DNA of 64,000 nucleotides. Source: Bordetella genomosp. 1. Lineage in GTDB: Bacteria; Pseudomonadota; Gammaproteobacteria; Burkholderiales; Burkholderiaceae_B. Shown here piece after piece: positions 17,298 through 25,968 of this stretch; position 1 is the first letter of the stretch, and every line of letters starts with the position of its first letter. The stretch covers positions 620,001-684,000 of the forward strand of contig NZ_NEVL01000004.1 in assembly GCF_002261335.1 (NCBI RefSeq). The letters run 5' to 3'. The notes under the pieces were generated by a model. That model had not been told where the DNA came from and made no database searches. It saw only the letters and a program-made list of their open reading frames with translations. A program made the translations under genes and the position numbers.

Positions 17298-18608
17298 ATG
17301 TTCCTCCTTTCCGTCACGCGCGGGCAACGCACCCCGCGCCTGGCCCGACTCGTGCTCGGCGCCGCCGGCACGCTGTGCACCCTCTCCGCCGCGCACGCCG
17401 GCATGTCCTACCGTCTCGACCGGCCCGCCGCGGGCCCCGGTGAAACCGTGCGCGTCGAGGCGGTGTATTTCAACGACGGCGACGCCCGCTCGCGCTTCCA
17501 GCCGCCGCCGCAGCTGGTGCTGCAGTGGCGCGGCGCCGATGGCGCTACGGTGCGCACGCTGGCCACCCTGCAGGGCGAGCCCACGCCGGTGAGCGTGCCG
17601 GTGAACAACTTCGCCCGGCTGGCCTGGACCGCACAGGTGCCGGCGCAGGCGCGCGGCCTGCAGGCCGTCACCATCGAGGGCGAAAGCGCGATGATGGCGC
17701 TCGACACCACCGGCGCCACGGGGTCGGCCACGGTGGCCGCCGCGCCCGCCACCGTGCCGGTCACGGATCCGGGCACCGGCCAGCCGGTGCCGCCCGCCGT
17801 GGTCACGGCCGCCGGCGCCCAGCCCGAGCAGGGCCCGTCGCCGGTGCAGGTGGCACGCGCCGAACCCGGCACCCCGGCCGCCGCCTTCGAGACCTTCCGT
17901 TCGGCGATCTCCGAATACGAGCCCATGTATTTCGACCTGGGCACGCGCGGCCGCACCACGGCCCGCTTCCAGCTCAGCGCGAAGTACCGCCTGTTCAGCC
18001 CGCAGAGCGGCCAGCAGGCGCGCTGGAGCGAGAACTTCTATCTCGGCTACACGCAGACCTCGCTGTGGGACCTGCAGGGCGACTCGATGCCCTTCATCGA
18101 CACCACCTTCAATCCCAGCATCTTCTGGCTCAACAACAGCCTGTGGAGCTCGCCGAGCCAGACCTGGCGGCTGGGCATGAACACCGGCGTCGAACACCGC
18201 TCCAACGGCAAGGACGGCGATGATTCGCGCTCGGTGAACGACGCCTACGTCGAGCCCGCGATGTTCTACCGCTTCGACGGCGGCAGCACGCTGTCGTTCG
18301 CGCCGCGCGTGCGGGCCTACTTCGGCGTGGCCGACGAGAACCGCGACTTCTCCAAGTACGCTGGCCACGTCGACTGGAAGCTGCGCTGGGCCCAGGATGG
18401 CGGCGCGGTGGTGTCCGCGCTGTATCGCCAGGGCGATGCCGGCCGGCGCACGACGCAGCTCGATTTCAACTGGCCGCTCAAGCGCACCTTCCTCAACATG
18501 AACGGCTATCTGCACCTGCAGTACTTCAACGGCTACGGCGAAACGCTACTGGGATACAACCAGCGCAACGAATCGCAATTCCGCATCGGCCTGTCGCTGG
18601 TGCCCTGA
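17298..18608 (+). CDS. pldA: Outer-membrane phospholipase A (PldA)
   Basis: A 436-residue protein with a signal peptide (residues 1-35, ending SAAHA). A Pro/Ala-rich periplasmic region of about 160 residues comes before the beta-barrel, which begins near residue 200. The active-site motif is EHRSNGKDGDDSRSVND: His300, Ser302 and Asn314 have the same spacing as His142, Ser144 and Asn156 of E. coli OMPLA. The enzyme hydrolyses acyl chains of phospholipids that reach the outer leaflet. It is much longer than the 289-residue E. coli enzyme because of the N-terminal extension. ATG 17298 has no clear ribosome site; an extended -10 (TGCTAAAGT, 17259-17267) lies 31 bp upstream. Confidence 0.9.
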   Translation: MFLLSVTRGQRTPRLARLVLGAAGTLCTLSAAHAGMSYRLDRPAAGPGETVRVEAVYFNDGDARSRFQPPPQLVLQWRGADGATVRTLATLQGEPTPVSVPVNNFARLAWTAQVPAQARGLQAVTIEGESAMMALDTTGATGSATVAAAPATVPVTDPGTGQPVPPAVVTAAGAQPEQGPSPVQVARAEPGTPAAAFETFRSAISEYEPMYFDLGTRGRTTARFQLSAKYRLFSPQSGQQARWSENFYLGYTQTSLWDLQGDSMPFIDTTFNPSIFWLNNSLWSSPSQTWRLGMNTGVEHRSNGKDGDDSRSVNDAYVEPAMFYRFDGGSTLSFAPRVRAYFGVADENRDFSKYAGHVDWKLRWAQDGGAVVSALYRQGDAGRRTTQLDFNWPLKRTFLNMNGYLHLQYFNGYGETLLGYNQRNESQFRIGLSLVP

Positions 18609-18674
18609 GGCCGGCGCGCAGCCATAACTGGTAATGCTTTCCAGCAAACGGAAAGCGCCCGCCCTGACATGATG

Positions 18675-18708
18675 ATCGCCCGGCCTGTAGCATGGTCCGG
18701 GCGATTTT
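18675..18708 (+). terminator. Intrinsic terminator of pldA
   Basis: ATCGCCCGG, a 13-nt loop and CCGGGCGAT followed by TTT. The stem is perfect over 9 bp. It ends 20 bp before the start of the next gene, so that gene must use a promoter close to or within this stretch, or depend on read-through. Confidence 0.75.
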
Positions 18709-18727
18709 CATTGAAGGAGTTCCGCGT

Positions 18728-19342
18728 ATGTCTTTCCGCACGCTGAAGTCGACCACGGTCGCATTCGCCCTGGCCCTGGGCTCGCTCGGCATGGCGCACG
18801 CCGCCGAACCCGCCGGCACGGCCGCCGGCCAGGCCGCCGCGCAGGCGCAGGCCGCGCCGCAACTGCAGCAGATCAGCGCCCTGGAAGGCAAGCTGACGTT
18901 CAAGCTGCCCCAGAACTTCGCGCGCGCCCCCGGCGACGGCGAGACCCCCGATGGCGGCAACAGCCGCGTCTTCATCCAGAAGGAAGCGCGCCAGGTCGTG
19001 GTGGTGAGCGAGACGCCCACGCTGTCCGACGTCAAGGCGCAGGACAACGATCCCGCCTTCCTGACCGGCGCGGTCGTCGGCTTCGTCGACCAGCAGAAGG
19101 AGGTCGCGCCCGACTACAAGAAGACGGGCGAAAAGACGCTCCAGACCAAGGCCGGCCTGGGCCTGCGCCAGGTCGACGCGACCAGCACCATGAGCGGCAC
19201 CGCCACGATCTCGACCAGCCTGCTGGGCGCCTCGGGCCAGAAGCTGGTGGTGGTGCAGGTGGTGTCGCGCGCCGAAAACCCGCAGGGCCACCAGGCCCTG
19301 GTCAAGAGCGTGATCGACTCGATCCCGGCCACGCCGCAATAA
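18728..19342 (+). CDS. DcrB-like exported protein
   Basis: A 204-residue protein behind AAGGAG, starting MSFRTLKSTTVAFALALGSL with a signal peptide cut after AHA near residue 24. A Gln/Ala-rich linker (residues 25-45) precedes a compact domain with LEGKLTFKLPQNFARAPGD, VVVVSETPTLSDVKAQDND and a C-terminal SGQKLVVVQVVSRAENPQGH then LVKSVIDSIP. This pattern resembles the DcrB/DUF1795 family of periplasmic proteins, whose biochemical role is unclear. There is no lipobox Cys. It sits alone between pldA and a convergent antiporter gene. Confidence 0.6.
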   Translation: MSFRTLKSTTVAFALALGSLGMAHAAEPAGTAAGQAAAQAQAAPQLQQISALEGKLTFKLPQNFARAPGDGETPDGGNSRVFIQKEARQVVVVSETPTLSDVKAQDNDPAFLTGAVVGFVDQQKEVAPDYKKTGEKTLQTKAGLGLRQVDATSTMSGTATISTSLLGASGQKLVVVQVVSRAENPQGHQALVKSVIDSIPATPQ

Positions 19343-19368
19343 GGCCAGCCGCCGCGCTGTCGGCCGTG

Positions 19369-19400
19369 CACGCCGCGCCGGGTCGTCCCCGCGCGGCGTG
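19369..19400. terminator. Hairpin between convergent genes
   Basis: CACGCCGCGC and GCGCGGCGTG form a perfect 10-bp stem with a 12-nt loop, just before the stop of the antiporter gene. On the plus strand TGGCTTTCT follows, so it may end the DcrB-like transcript. Confidence 0.55.
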
Positions 19401-19407
19401 TGGCTTT

Positions 19408-21495
19408 CTAGCCCTTGCCGCGCAGCAGGCGCGGCCGCTTCACGCCGGCGCGCCAGGCCCGGTCGAGTTCGCGCATCATCCAGTCGTAGACTTCCTTGGT
19501 GATGCTGCGATCCGCCATCATGGCGGCCATGCTCTCGCGCCCGCTGCGCAGGGCATACAGCATCAGCAGGCGCCGCTCCAGCACCACGGTGTAATGGCCG
19601 TGCCGCGCGCGCATCTCGTCGAGCACCGCCGTCACCGAATCGATGCGCGCCTGCAGCACCGTGTCCAGCAGATTGGCCAGCCGCTCGCCCAGCATGGGCA
19701 GCAGGCTCACGCGCAGATAGCTGCGCAGCTGCTCCAGCACCGCACGCCGGCACACCAGCAGCTCGAAGCGGTTGGCCAGGCGATAGACCAGCAGAGCATC
19801 GAAACCGTAGCGCTCGTGCAGCGTGTCGGCGAGCCGATCGAGCAGGTGCGGCTCCAGGATGCGGCGCGCGGCGCGGTTGTAGCCCAGCCGCCCTTCCACG
19901 CGCGCCGCGTCGACCATCAGGCCGGCGTTGCGCATCATGTGGTCCAGGTTCGAGATGGTCACGATGCCGTCGCCGTACTGCGGGATCAGGTCGCGCTCCT
20001 TGGTGGCCAGCGCCACCAGCCCGATCGTCACCCGCTCCTTTTCCGAGACCGCCGCGTCGAGGTCGAGCTGCACCGCGCTGGCGCTCACGTCGCGCTCGTA
20101 TTCGGCGTTCACGGAGGCCGCGGTCTCGGGCGGAATCTTGAAGGCCGCGGCCGCCGCGCGCACGGCATCGGCCACGTCGCGCGCCGACAACTTGAGCGCC
20201 TGCTGCTGCAGCGCCTGGTCCTGCGCCGAAAGCTGCGTCAGGCCCAATGCCTGGATCACGCGACGCAGGGTCGAGCCATTCACGAACAGGCTGAACAGCA
20301 CGAAGCCGGTGGCGAGGATGGCCACGAAGTGGCGCGCGCGCTCGGGCAGCGCGGTGTCTTCCGCGATGCCGAGCGCCAGCACCAGCGTGACCGCGCCGCG
20401 CAGGCCGCCCCACGCGATCGCCAGCTTGTAGGCGGCGCTCACCGGCTCGGCCAGCCGCAGGCGGCTCAGCAGCGGAAACAGGCCGTACAGCACCAGCATG
20501 CGCGCGCCCAGCGCCGCCGCCACCACCACGGGCAGCAGGGCCAGGTCCCATAGCGTGGCGCCATCCAGCAGATACGGAATGCGCACCGCCGCGAGCAGAT
20601 AGACGGCCGCGCCCGCGATGGCGGCGATCTGGTCCCAGATGATGCGCAGGTGGCCCCACAGCGCCGGCTTCAGGCGCGTCGGGCCCATGCCGCTGATCAT
20701 CAGGCCCGTGGCCACCACCGCCACCACGCCGGACACGCCGAGGTACTGGTCGGCGATCAGGTACACCGGATAGGGCAAGGCCAGCGACAGCGCCACCTCG
20801 GCGTTGCCGCCACCGCCCAGGTACGGAAACAGTCCGGCCGCGACCCGGCCGACCAGCGCACCGAACAGCAGGCCGCCGAAGAAGGACACGGCAAGCTGCG
20901 TGAGGCCCGCCAGCGGCGTGGCCGTGGCGGCATTGCCGGTGAGGTAGGCCAGCAGCACGCCGGAGATCGCGATCGCGGCCGCGTCGTTGAGCAGGCTCTC
21001 GCCCTCGACCAGCCGCGTGAGCCGCGCCGGCGCGCCGACCTCGCGGAAGATCGCGATCACGGCCGACGGGTCGGTCGTTGCGATCACCGCGCCGAGCAGC
21101 AGGCCCACCGCGAGGCCGCCGGCACCGAGCCACGCGACCGACAGGCCCACCACGACGGTGGAGACGAACACGGCCACCACGGCCAGCAGCAGCACCGGCG
21201 CCACATCGGAGGCGAGTTCACGCACATTGACCGAGAGCGCGGCCTGGAACAACAGCGGCGGCAGGAACACCCAGAGATAGGCCTCGGCCGGCAGCTTGGG
21301 CGAGATCAGCGGATCGAAGAACAGCCGGCCCATCTCGGGCAGCGCGAAAGTTGCGCCCGCATACAACGAGGCCAGCGCCACGCCGACCAGGCACAGCAGG
21401 CTGGACTCGGGGATGACGAGGCGGGTGGAGACGGCCTGCACGGCGGCGATGATGGCCAGCAGGCTGGCCAGCAGCAGCAAGGTGTTCGCGAGCAT
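19408..21495 (-). CDS. CPA1-family Na+(K+)/H+ antiporter with long cytoplasmic C-terminal domain
   Basis: A 695-residue protein. The start ATG 21495 (MLANTLLLLASLLAIIAAV) places the first helix at the N-terminus. About 12 helices fill residues 1-420. The ion-site motifs are GAVIATTDPSAVIAIFREVG (the TDP pair) and EGESLLNDAAAIAI (the ND-type motif), with AIAWGGLRGAVTLVLAL in helix 11. Residues 430-695 are a soluble helical domain (VTIGLVALATKERDLIPQYG, LADTLHERYGFDALLVYRLA) with no recognised nucleotide site, probably regulatory. The protein should exchange cytoplasmic Na+ or K+ for protons. A minus-strand terminator about 80 bp upstream could attenuate its transcript. Confidence 0.88.
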   Translation of the reverse strand: MLANTLLLLASLLAIIAAVQAVSTRLVIPESSLLCLVGVALASLYAGATFALPEMGRLFFDPLISPKLPAEAYLWVFLPPLLFQAALSVNVRELASDVAPVLLLAVVAVFVSTVVVGLSVAWLGAGGLAVGLLLGAVIATTDPSAVIAIFREVGAPARLTRLVEGESLLNDAAAIAISGVLLAYLTGNAATATPLAGLTQLAVSFFGGLLFGALVGRVAAGLFPYLGGGGNAEVALSLALPYPVYLIADQYLGVSGVVAVVATGLMISGMGPTRLKPALWGHLRIIWDQIAAIAGAAVYLLAAVRIPYLLDGATLWDLALLPVVVAAALGARMLVLYGLFPLLSRLRLAEPVSAAYKLAIAWGGLRGAVTLVLALGIAEDTALPERARHFVAILATGFVLFSLFVNGSTLRRVIQALGLTQLSAQDQALQQQALKLSARDVADAVRAAAAAFKIPPETAASVNAEYERDVSASAVQLDLDAAVSEKERVTIGLVALATKERDLIPQYGDGIVTISNLDHMMRNAGLMVDAARVEGRLGYNRAARRILEPHLLDRLADTLHERYGFDALLVYRLANRFELLVCRRAVLEQLRSYLRVSLLPMLGERLANLLDTVLQARIDSVTAVLDEMRARHGHYTVVLERRLLMLYALRSGRESMAAMMADRSITKEVYDWMMRELDRAWRAGVKRPRLLRGKG

Positions 21496-21574
21496 CTCTG
21501 TGATTCGGACCGGATGAGGATGTCGCTCGTCACTATACGCCAGGGCCCGCGCGGCTTCCGGCGGCGGCGCGCCG

Positions 21575-21606
21575 AAAAAAAAGTGCCCCGGGCGTGAGCC
21601 CGGGGC
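21575..21606 (-). terminator. Orphan intrinsic terminator upstream of the antiporter gene
   Basis: On the minus strand: GCCCCGGGC, loop TCAC, GCCCGGGGC, then AC and eight T. The 9-bp stem is perfect. No minus-strand gene ends here; the next gene upstream is on the plus strand. It therefore marks either a leader attenuator or the end of a small RNA. Confidence 0.82.
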
Positions 21607-21781
21607 CAACTCGAGGTTCCTATTGCGAATTGCCGCGACCGGTTCGGGGGAAAGCCGCGGCAGAACCATAGTAGTGAGCGGGCCGTGCCGCGGCCTTGAT
21701 CGAGGTCAAATGCGCGCCAATCGGGCGCGGTGCCCTATAGTGGAGTCCTGGGCGCGCGGCGCCCGCTCGCCGGAGATCCCC

Positions 21782-22474
21782 ATGCCCTTGCGTATCGGTA
21801 TCGTTGCCTGTTCCGCCGAAGGCGCCGCCCTGTGCTATCGCACCCTCTGCGCCGAGGCCGCATCCTTCGGCGGACGTCCCTACGATCATCCCGAGATCCT
21901 GCTGCACGGTCATTCGCTGGGCGCCTATGTCGAATGCCTGCAGGCGGACGACCTCGACGGCGTGGGCGAGCTGATGCTGTCTTCCGCGCGCCACCTCACC
22001 GAGGCGGGCGCCGAATTCCTGATCTGCCCCGACAACACCATCCACCGGGCCCTGCCGCGCATCGAAAACCGGTCGCCGCTGCCCTGGCTGCACATCGCCG
22101 ACGAGGTGGCGCGCCACGCCGCACAGAACGGCCTGCGCCGCATCGCGGTGATGGGCACGCGCTGGCTGACCGAGAGCGACGTCTACCCTGCCGCGCTGTC
22201 CGCGCGCGGCCTGCAGTGCGTGCTGCCCGACCCCGACACGCGCGAGCTCATCGGCCGCATCATCATGGACGAACTCGTGCGCGGCCAGCAGCGCTCCCTG
22301 TCGATCGACCGGCTGTGCAAGATCGCCGCGCAGTTCCGGCTCGATGGCTGCGACGCCATCGCGCTGGCCTGCACGGAGCTGCCGCTGGTGCTCGACGACA
22401 CCAATTGCGGCATGCCCACGCTCGACTCCACGCGCCTGCTGGCGCGCGCGGCGCTGCGCCGGGCCTACCGCTGA
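21782..22474 (+). CDS. Aspartate/glutamate racemase-family protein
   Basis: A 230-residue protein starting at ATG 21782 behind GGAG. It begins PLRIGIVACSAEGAALCYRT, as in the Asp/Glu racemase family. The second catalytic cysteine is present in IALACTELPLVLDD. The first motif reads LICPDNTIHRAL, so the usual cysteine of the CNT motif is Asp; the preceding ICP keeps a Cys two positions earlier. Such PDNT variants occur in broad-specificity amino acid racemases with one catalytic Cys, so the substrate is open. It stands alone, followed after 170 bp by a Nif11-like small gene. Confidence 0.78.
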   Translation: MPLRIGIVACSAEGAALCYRTLCAEAASFGGRPYDHPEILLHGHSLGAYVECLQADDLDGVGELMLSSARHLTEAGAEFLICPDNTIHRALPRIENRSPLPWLHIADEVARHAAQNGLRRIAVMGTRWLTESDVYPAALSARGLQCVLPDPDTRELIGRIIMDELVRGQQRSLSIDRLCKIAAQFRLDGCDAIALACTELPLVLDDTNCGMPTLDSTRLLARAALRRAYR

Positions 22475-22644
22475 GGCGGCGGCGCGGCCGGGCACACCGG
22501 CCCGGCCCAGGGTTTCCCCTGAATTCCGCCCCCGCGCCCGGGGCCGGATGGAACTCATCCGGCGCGTTTGTCACGCATTGCTATCGGCACGTCATCGCGC
22601 CCGAGACGCGCGCGTGCCCGCAGCCCCCCGGAGGAGAGTCCACG

Positions 22645-22857
22645 ATGAGCAAGGAAAATGTGTTGAAGCTGTGCCAGTTGGCCGCCACCGACAGCACCCT
22701 GGCGGCGCAGTGGCTGGCCTCGACCAAGCTGGCGCTGCCCGAAGCGGCCGCCGCCATGGCGGCGCTGTCGCAGCAGCTGGATTGCCCGTTCACCGCCGAG
22801 CAGTTCATCGCCGTGGTGAACGAGTATGCAACCGGCGTGACGCCGGCGGGCGCCTGA
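22645..22857 (+). CDS. Small Nif11-like protein
   Basis: A 70-residue protein behind a strong GGAGGAGAG site, starting MSKENVLKLCQLAATDSTLA. It matches the Nif11 domain pattern: an N-terminal SKENV helix, an acidic TDSTL segment, and a terminal LDCPFTAEQFIAVVNEY, the usual GxxFT.EEL helix. Nif11-type domains are found in nitrogen-fixation clusters and as leaders of ribosomally made peptides. Here the tail after the domain is only ATGVTPAGA, with no Gly-Gly site or Cys-rich core, and no modifying enzymes are near. The function is unknown. Its TGA abuts the opposing ycgR stop with no gap. Confidence 0.65.
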   Translation: MSKENVLKLCQLAATDSTLAAQWLASTKLALPEAAAAMAALSQQLDCPFTAEQFIAVVNEYATGVTPAGA

Positions 22858-23565
22858 TCAGTTGCCGCGCTGGCGCGCGATCATCTCGCGCTGGAGATTG
22901 TTCACGTAAGCCTGGATGCGGATGCGCGTCGGGCCTTCGAGGTTGACGTAGGAGCAGCCGATCCGGCGCAGCATCTTGCCCTTGCTGGCTTCGTGGTCGT
23001 GGTGATGGACCACGCGCAGCGTAATGGCGAACGCGCCGATCTCCGGCAGGCTCAACACGCCTTCGAAGTCGCCGCCGGGCGTCGTGTCGAGCGCCTGTTC
23101 GTCGTCGACCAGCGCCAGGCCGGTGGAGGAGATGTCTTTGAGCGAGAGGGTCAGGCGGCGGCCGGCCATCGACCAGGTCGCGGGCTTGAGCACCGGCACC
23201 TCGATGCGGAACGAATCGCGGCGCTGCATGCGCGACACGGATTCCGGCAGCGGCATCACCAGGGCGGGACGGCCGTCGTATTCGCTGACCCGCACATTGC
23301 GGCCGCTGAACGCCACGCGGATGTTTTCGAGCGAGGTTTCGAACGAGACCTTGTCGCCGGCGGCGATGCGCTCGTTGATGGCGCTTTCCTGGGCGGCGTC
23401 GAGCACCAGCAGGCCCCGCTGGGCGTCGACCGCCAGCACCGAGGTCACGCTGTTGATCGGCCGGCCGGGCACATGGACGAACACCAGCGCCGCGCGCTGC
23501 ATGATGGTGAGCATGAGGTGCGCGATCTCGAGAGGAGTCGTCACCAGGTAGTCTTCTTGGTCCAT
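22858..23565 (-). CDS. ycgR: YcgR-like flagellar brake, c-di-GMP receptor (PilZ domain)
   Basis: A 235-residue protein. A YcgR N-terminal domain (residues 10-110) is followed by a PilZ domain. The c-di-GMP-binding residues are intact: RxxxR at Arg116-Arg120 (RRDSFRIEVP) and DxSxxG at Asp144-Gly149 (DISSTG). On binding c-di-GMP, YcgR proteins slow the flagellar motor. The gene is on the same strand as, and downstream of, the wsp operon, whose final product makes c-di-GMP, but a 300-bp gap separates them. This places signal maker and receptor side by side. Confidence 0.9.
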   Translation of the reverse strand: MDQEDYLVTTPLEIAHLMLTIMQRAALVFVHVPGRPINSVTSVLAVDAQRGLLVLDAAQESAINERIAAGDKVSFETSLENIRVAFSGRNVRVSEYDGRPALVMPLPESVSRMQRRDSFRIEVPVLKPATWSMAGRRLTLSLKDISSTGLALVDDEQALDTTPGGDFEGVLSLPEIGAFAITLRVVHHHDHEASKGKMLRRIGCSYVNLEGPTRIRIQAYVNNLQREMIARQRGN

Positions 23566-23865
23566 GGCCGTGGCTGCGTATGAGGAGGTGTAGCGCGCAA
23601 AGTCAGCTCTGGCGGACCGAGGGGTCCGGGCGCTGTCAGCATGCCCGTGAATAGTTACAAATTCACTGCGAATTTACGAGAGTTTACACCTGAGCGCGCG
23701 GCGCCGGTAGGCATCGACGCGCGTTTGCGCACAATTCGGGCGCGAATATGCAACATATCGCGCGAATGTTTCATGTCCGAGTTGCGCGGGCGGGGCCGCC
23801 CGCGCTGCGCGCCTGCGATATCGGCGCGGCGGCCGGCCCGCGGATCGGGGCCGGCGCGCCCGGGC
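23566..23865. other. Intergenic region between wspR and ycgR
   Basis: 300 bp without a gene. A GCGCGGGCGG / CCGCCCGCGC hairpin (23784-23805) lies after the wspR stop but has no U-run. The stretch 23648-23690 is clearly AT-richer than its surroundings and is the likely ycgR promoter zone, though no box could be fixed. Confidence 0.4.
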
Positions 23866-24918
23866 TCAGTTGGTGGCCGGCGCGGGCGCGGCCTCGGTGC
23901 CCGTTCCGGGGTCGCCCTGGACCACCCGATTGCGGCCCTGGCGCTTGGCCTGGTAGAGCCCGCGGTCGGCCACCTGGATCAGGTCGGTGCTGGGCCGGGA
24001 GCCGTCGGGGGTGACGGTGGCGGCCCCCACGCTGATGGTGAGCCACTGGCCGCTGCCGCCCGCGTGCGGCAGCTGCATGCCCTCGACCGCGCGGCGCAGC
24101 TTCTCGGCGATCAGGCGCGTGGCGCCGGCCGACTTGCCCGGCAGCACCAGCGCGAACTCCTCGCCGCCGAAACGCGCGGCCAGGTCGGTGGAGCGGTCGC
24201 AGCAGCTGAAGATGGTGCCGGCCACGCGCTTGAGCGCCTCGTCGCCGGCGATGTGGCCGTAGATGTCGTTGTAGGCCTTGAAGTGGTCCACGTCGATCAT
24301 CAGCAGGCTGATCTCGCGGTTGTCGCGCGCGGCACGGGCCCACTCGGCGCCGAGGTATTCGTCGAGGTAGCGGCGATTGCCCAGCCCCGTGAGGCCGTCG
24401 GAGTTGGTGAGACGGCGCAGCTCCATGTTGCTTTCGAGCAGCTGCTGCTGGCTCTGGCGCAGCGCCTGGTAGGCCTCGTCGCGCTGGACCATCGCCAGGT
24501 AGGAGCGCGAGTGGTAGCGCAGCCGTGCCACCAGCTCGATCGTGTCGGGCAGCTTGACCAGGTAATCGTTGGCGCCGGCGCTGAACGCCGCGCTCTTGAT
24601 CTCGGGATCTTCCTTGGTGGACAGCACGATGATCGGGATGTCGCGCGTGACCGGATGCGAGCGGTAGGCCTGCACCAGCGTGAGGCCGTCGACGCCGGGC
24701 AGCACCAGGTCCTGCAGGATCACGGTGGGGCGGGTCTGGATCGCAACCTGCAGCGCTTCGTGCGGGTCGGAGCAATAGTGAAAGTCGATGTTGGGCTCCG
24801 ACGACAGCGCGCGCCGGATCGCTTCACCCACCATGACCTGGTCATCCACCAACAACACCATCGCGGCATGCGGCTGCAACACCACCTGCTCGGGTCGATC
24901 GTCGTTAGGAGGGTACAT
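23866..24918 (-). CDS. wspR: Response regulator diguanylate cyclase WspR
   Basis: A 350-residue protein. A receiver domain (20-140) has phosphoacceptor Asp70 in [14 protein letters not shown] coiled-coil linker ([20 protein letters not shown]) leads to a GGDEF domain with active GGEEF at 251-255. The inhibitory RxxD site, Arg242-Asp245, lies five residues before it, so product inhibition is expected. Position 70 and Arg242 match Pseudomonas aeruginosa WspR numbering. Phosphorylation by WspE would drive c-di-GMP synthesis. It is the last wsp gene, 33 bp after wspF. Confidence 0.93.
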   Translation of the reverse strand: MYPPNDDRPEQVVLQPHAAMVLLVDDQVMVGEAIRRALSSEPNIDFHYCSDPHEALQVAIQTRPTVILQDLVLPGVDGLTLVQAYRSHPVTRDIPIIVLSTKEDPEIKSAAFSAGANDYLVKLPDTIELVARLRYHSRSYLAMVQRDEAYQALRQSQQQLLESNMELRRLTNSDGLTGLGNRRYLDEYLGAEWARAARDNREISLLMIDVDHFKAYNDIYGHIAGDEALKRVAGTIFSCCDRSTDLAARFGGEEFALVLPGKSAGATRLIAEKLRRAVEGMQLPHAGGSGQWLTISVGAATVTPDGSRPSTDLIQVADRGLYQAKRQGRNRVVQGDPGTGTEAAPAPATN

Positions 24919-24951
24919 AGTCTGTTTCCTTCAATACTTGAGTCGGCGCGC

Positions 24952-25968
24952 TCAGGCAAAGGCCTGGATCAATCTCGGCGCGATCGCATCCAAGGGCCTG
25001 ATTTCCTGCGCGGCGCCCAATGCCGCCGCTGCCTTCGGCATGCCATACACGGCGCTGGTCGCCTGGTCCTGCGCGATCGTGAGACACCCCCGATCGCGCA
25101 GCGCCTTCAGGCCCCGCGCGCCATCCTGACCCATGCCGGTCAGCAGCACTCCCACCACCGCGCCGCGCCAGTGCCGCGCCACGCTGTGGAAAAAAACATC
25201 GATCGAGGGCCGGTAAAGGCTCTCGCGCGGCTCGCGCGTGTACGCCAGCCGCCCGTCTTCGTGCATGACCAGATGGTCGTCGGTACCGGCCAGCAGCACT
25301 TCGCCGGCCGTCGGCACGTCGCCATTGGCCGCGAGCCGCACCGGCAGCGCGACCTGGTCGTTGAGCCAGCTCGCCATGCCGGCCGCGAATATCGCATCGA
25401 CGTGCTGCACCAGCACGACAGCCGCCGGATACGTGGCGGGCAGCGCCGACAGCAGGCGCGCCAGGCTGGGCGGGCCGCCCGCGGACGCGCCGATCACGAC
25501 CATGCGCTGCGGCCCTGCCGGCCCCGTGTCGGTCGACACCGGCGCCAGGTTGGGGCGGCTGCGCTTGCCGTAGCGGCCGATCAGCCAGCCGATGTTGCGG
25601 ATCTTGCGCAGCAGCGGCTGCGCCGCCTCGCGCAGGTCGGCCCCGCCGAGCACCGGCGTATCGACGGCGTCGAGCGCGCCGTGACCCATGGCATCGAACA
25701 CGCCCGAGGTGTTGCGCGTCATGTCGGAGGTGACGATGACGATGGCACAGGGGCTTTCGGCCATGATGCGGCGCGTGGCCTCGACCCCGTCCATGACCGG
25801 CATGAGCAGATCCATGAGGATCACGTCGGGCCGGTCGGTGGCGCTGTGCGCCACGGCCTGCGCGCCGTCCGTGGCGACCCAGGCGATGGAAAAATCAGGT
25901 TCGAGCGACAAGGCGCGCCGCAGGGTCTCGACGGCCAGCGGCATATCATTGACGATCGCTATTCTCAC
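24952..25968 (-). CDS. wspF: CheB-type receptor methylesterase WspF
   Basis: A 338-residue protein. The receiver domain has its Asp in VILMDLLMPVMDG. The C-terminal methylesterase domain has the Ser in VIGASAGGPPSL, the His in LVQHVDAIFA and the Asp in LLTGMGQDGA. In the Wsp pathway this enzyme removes methyl groups from WspA and resets signalling; its loss in Pseudomonas locks c-di-GMP production on. The start overlaps the wspE stop as ATGA. All catalytic residues are intact, so the pathway should be adjustable. Confidence 0.92.
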   Translation of the reverse strand: MRIAIVNDMPLAVETLRRALSLEPDFSIAWVATDGAQAVAHSATDRPDVILMDLLMPVMDGVEATRRIMAESPCAIVIVTSDMTRNTSGVFDAMGHGALDAVDTPVLGGADLREAAQPLLRKIRNIGWLIGRYGKRSRPNLAPVSTDTGPAGPQRMVVIGASAGGPPSLARLLSALPATYPAAVVLVQHVDAIFAAGMASWLNDQVALPVRLAANGDVPTAGEVLLAGTDDHLVMHEDGRLAYTREPRESLYRPSIDVFFHSVARHWRGAVVGVLLTGMGQDGARGLKALRDRGCLTIAQDQATSAVYGMPKAAAALGAAQEIRPLDAIAPRLIQAFA

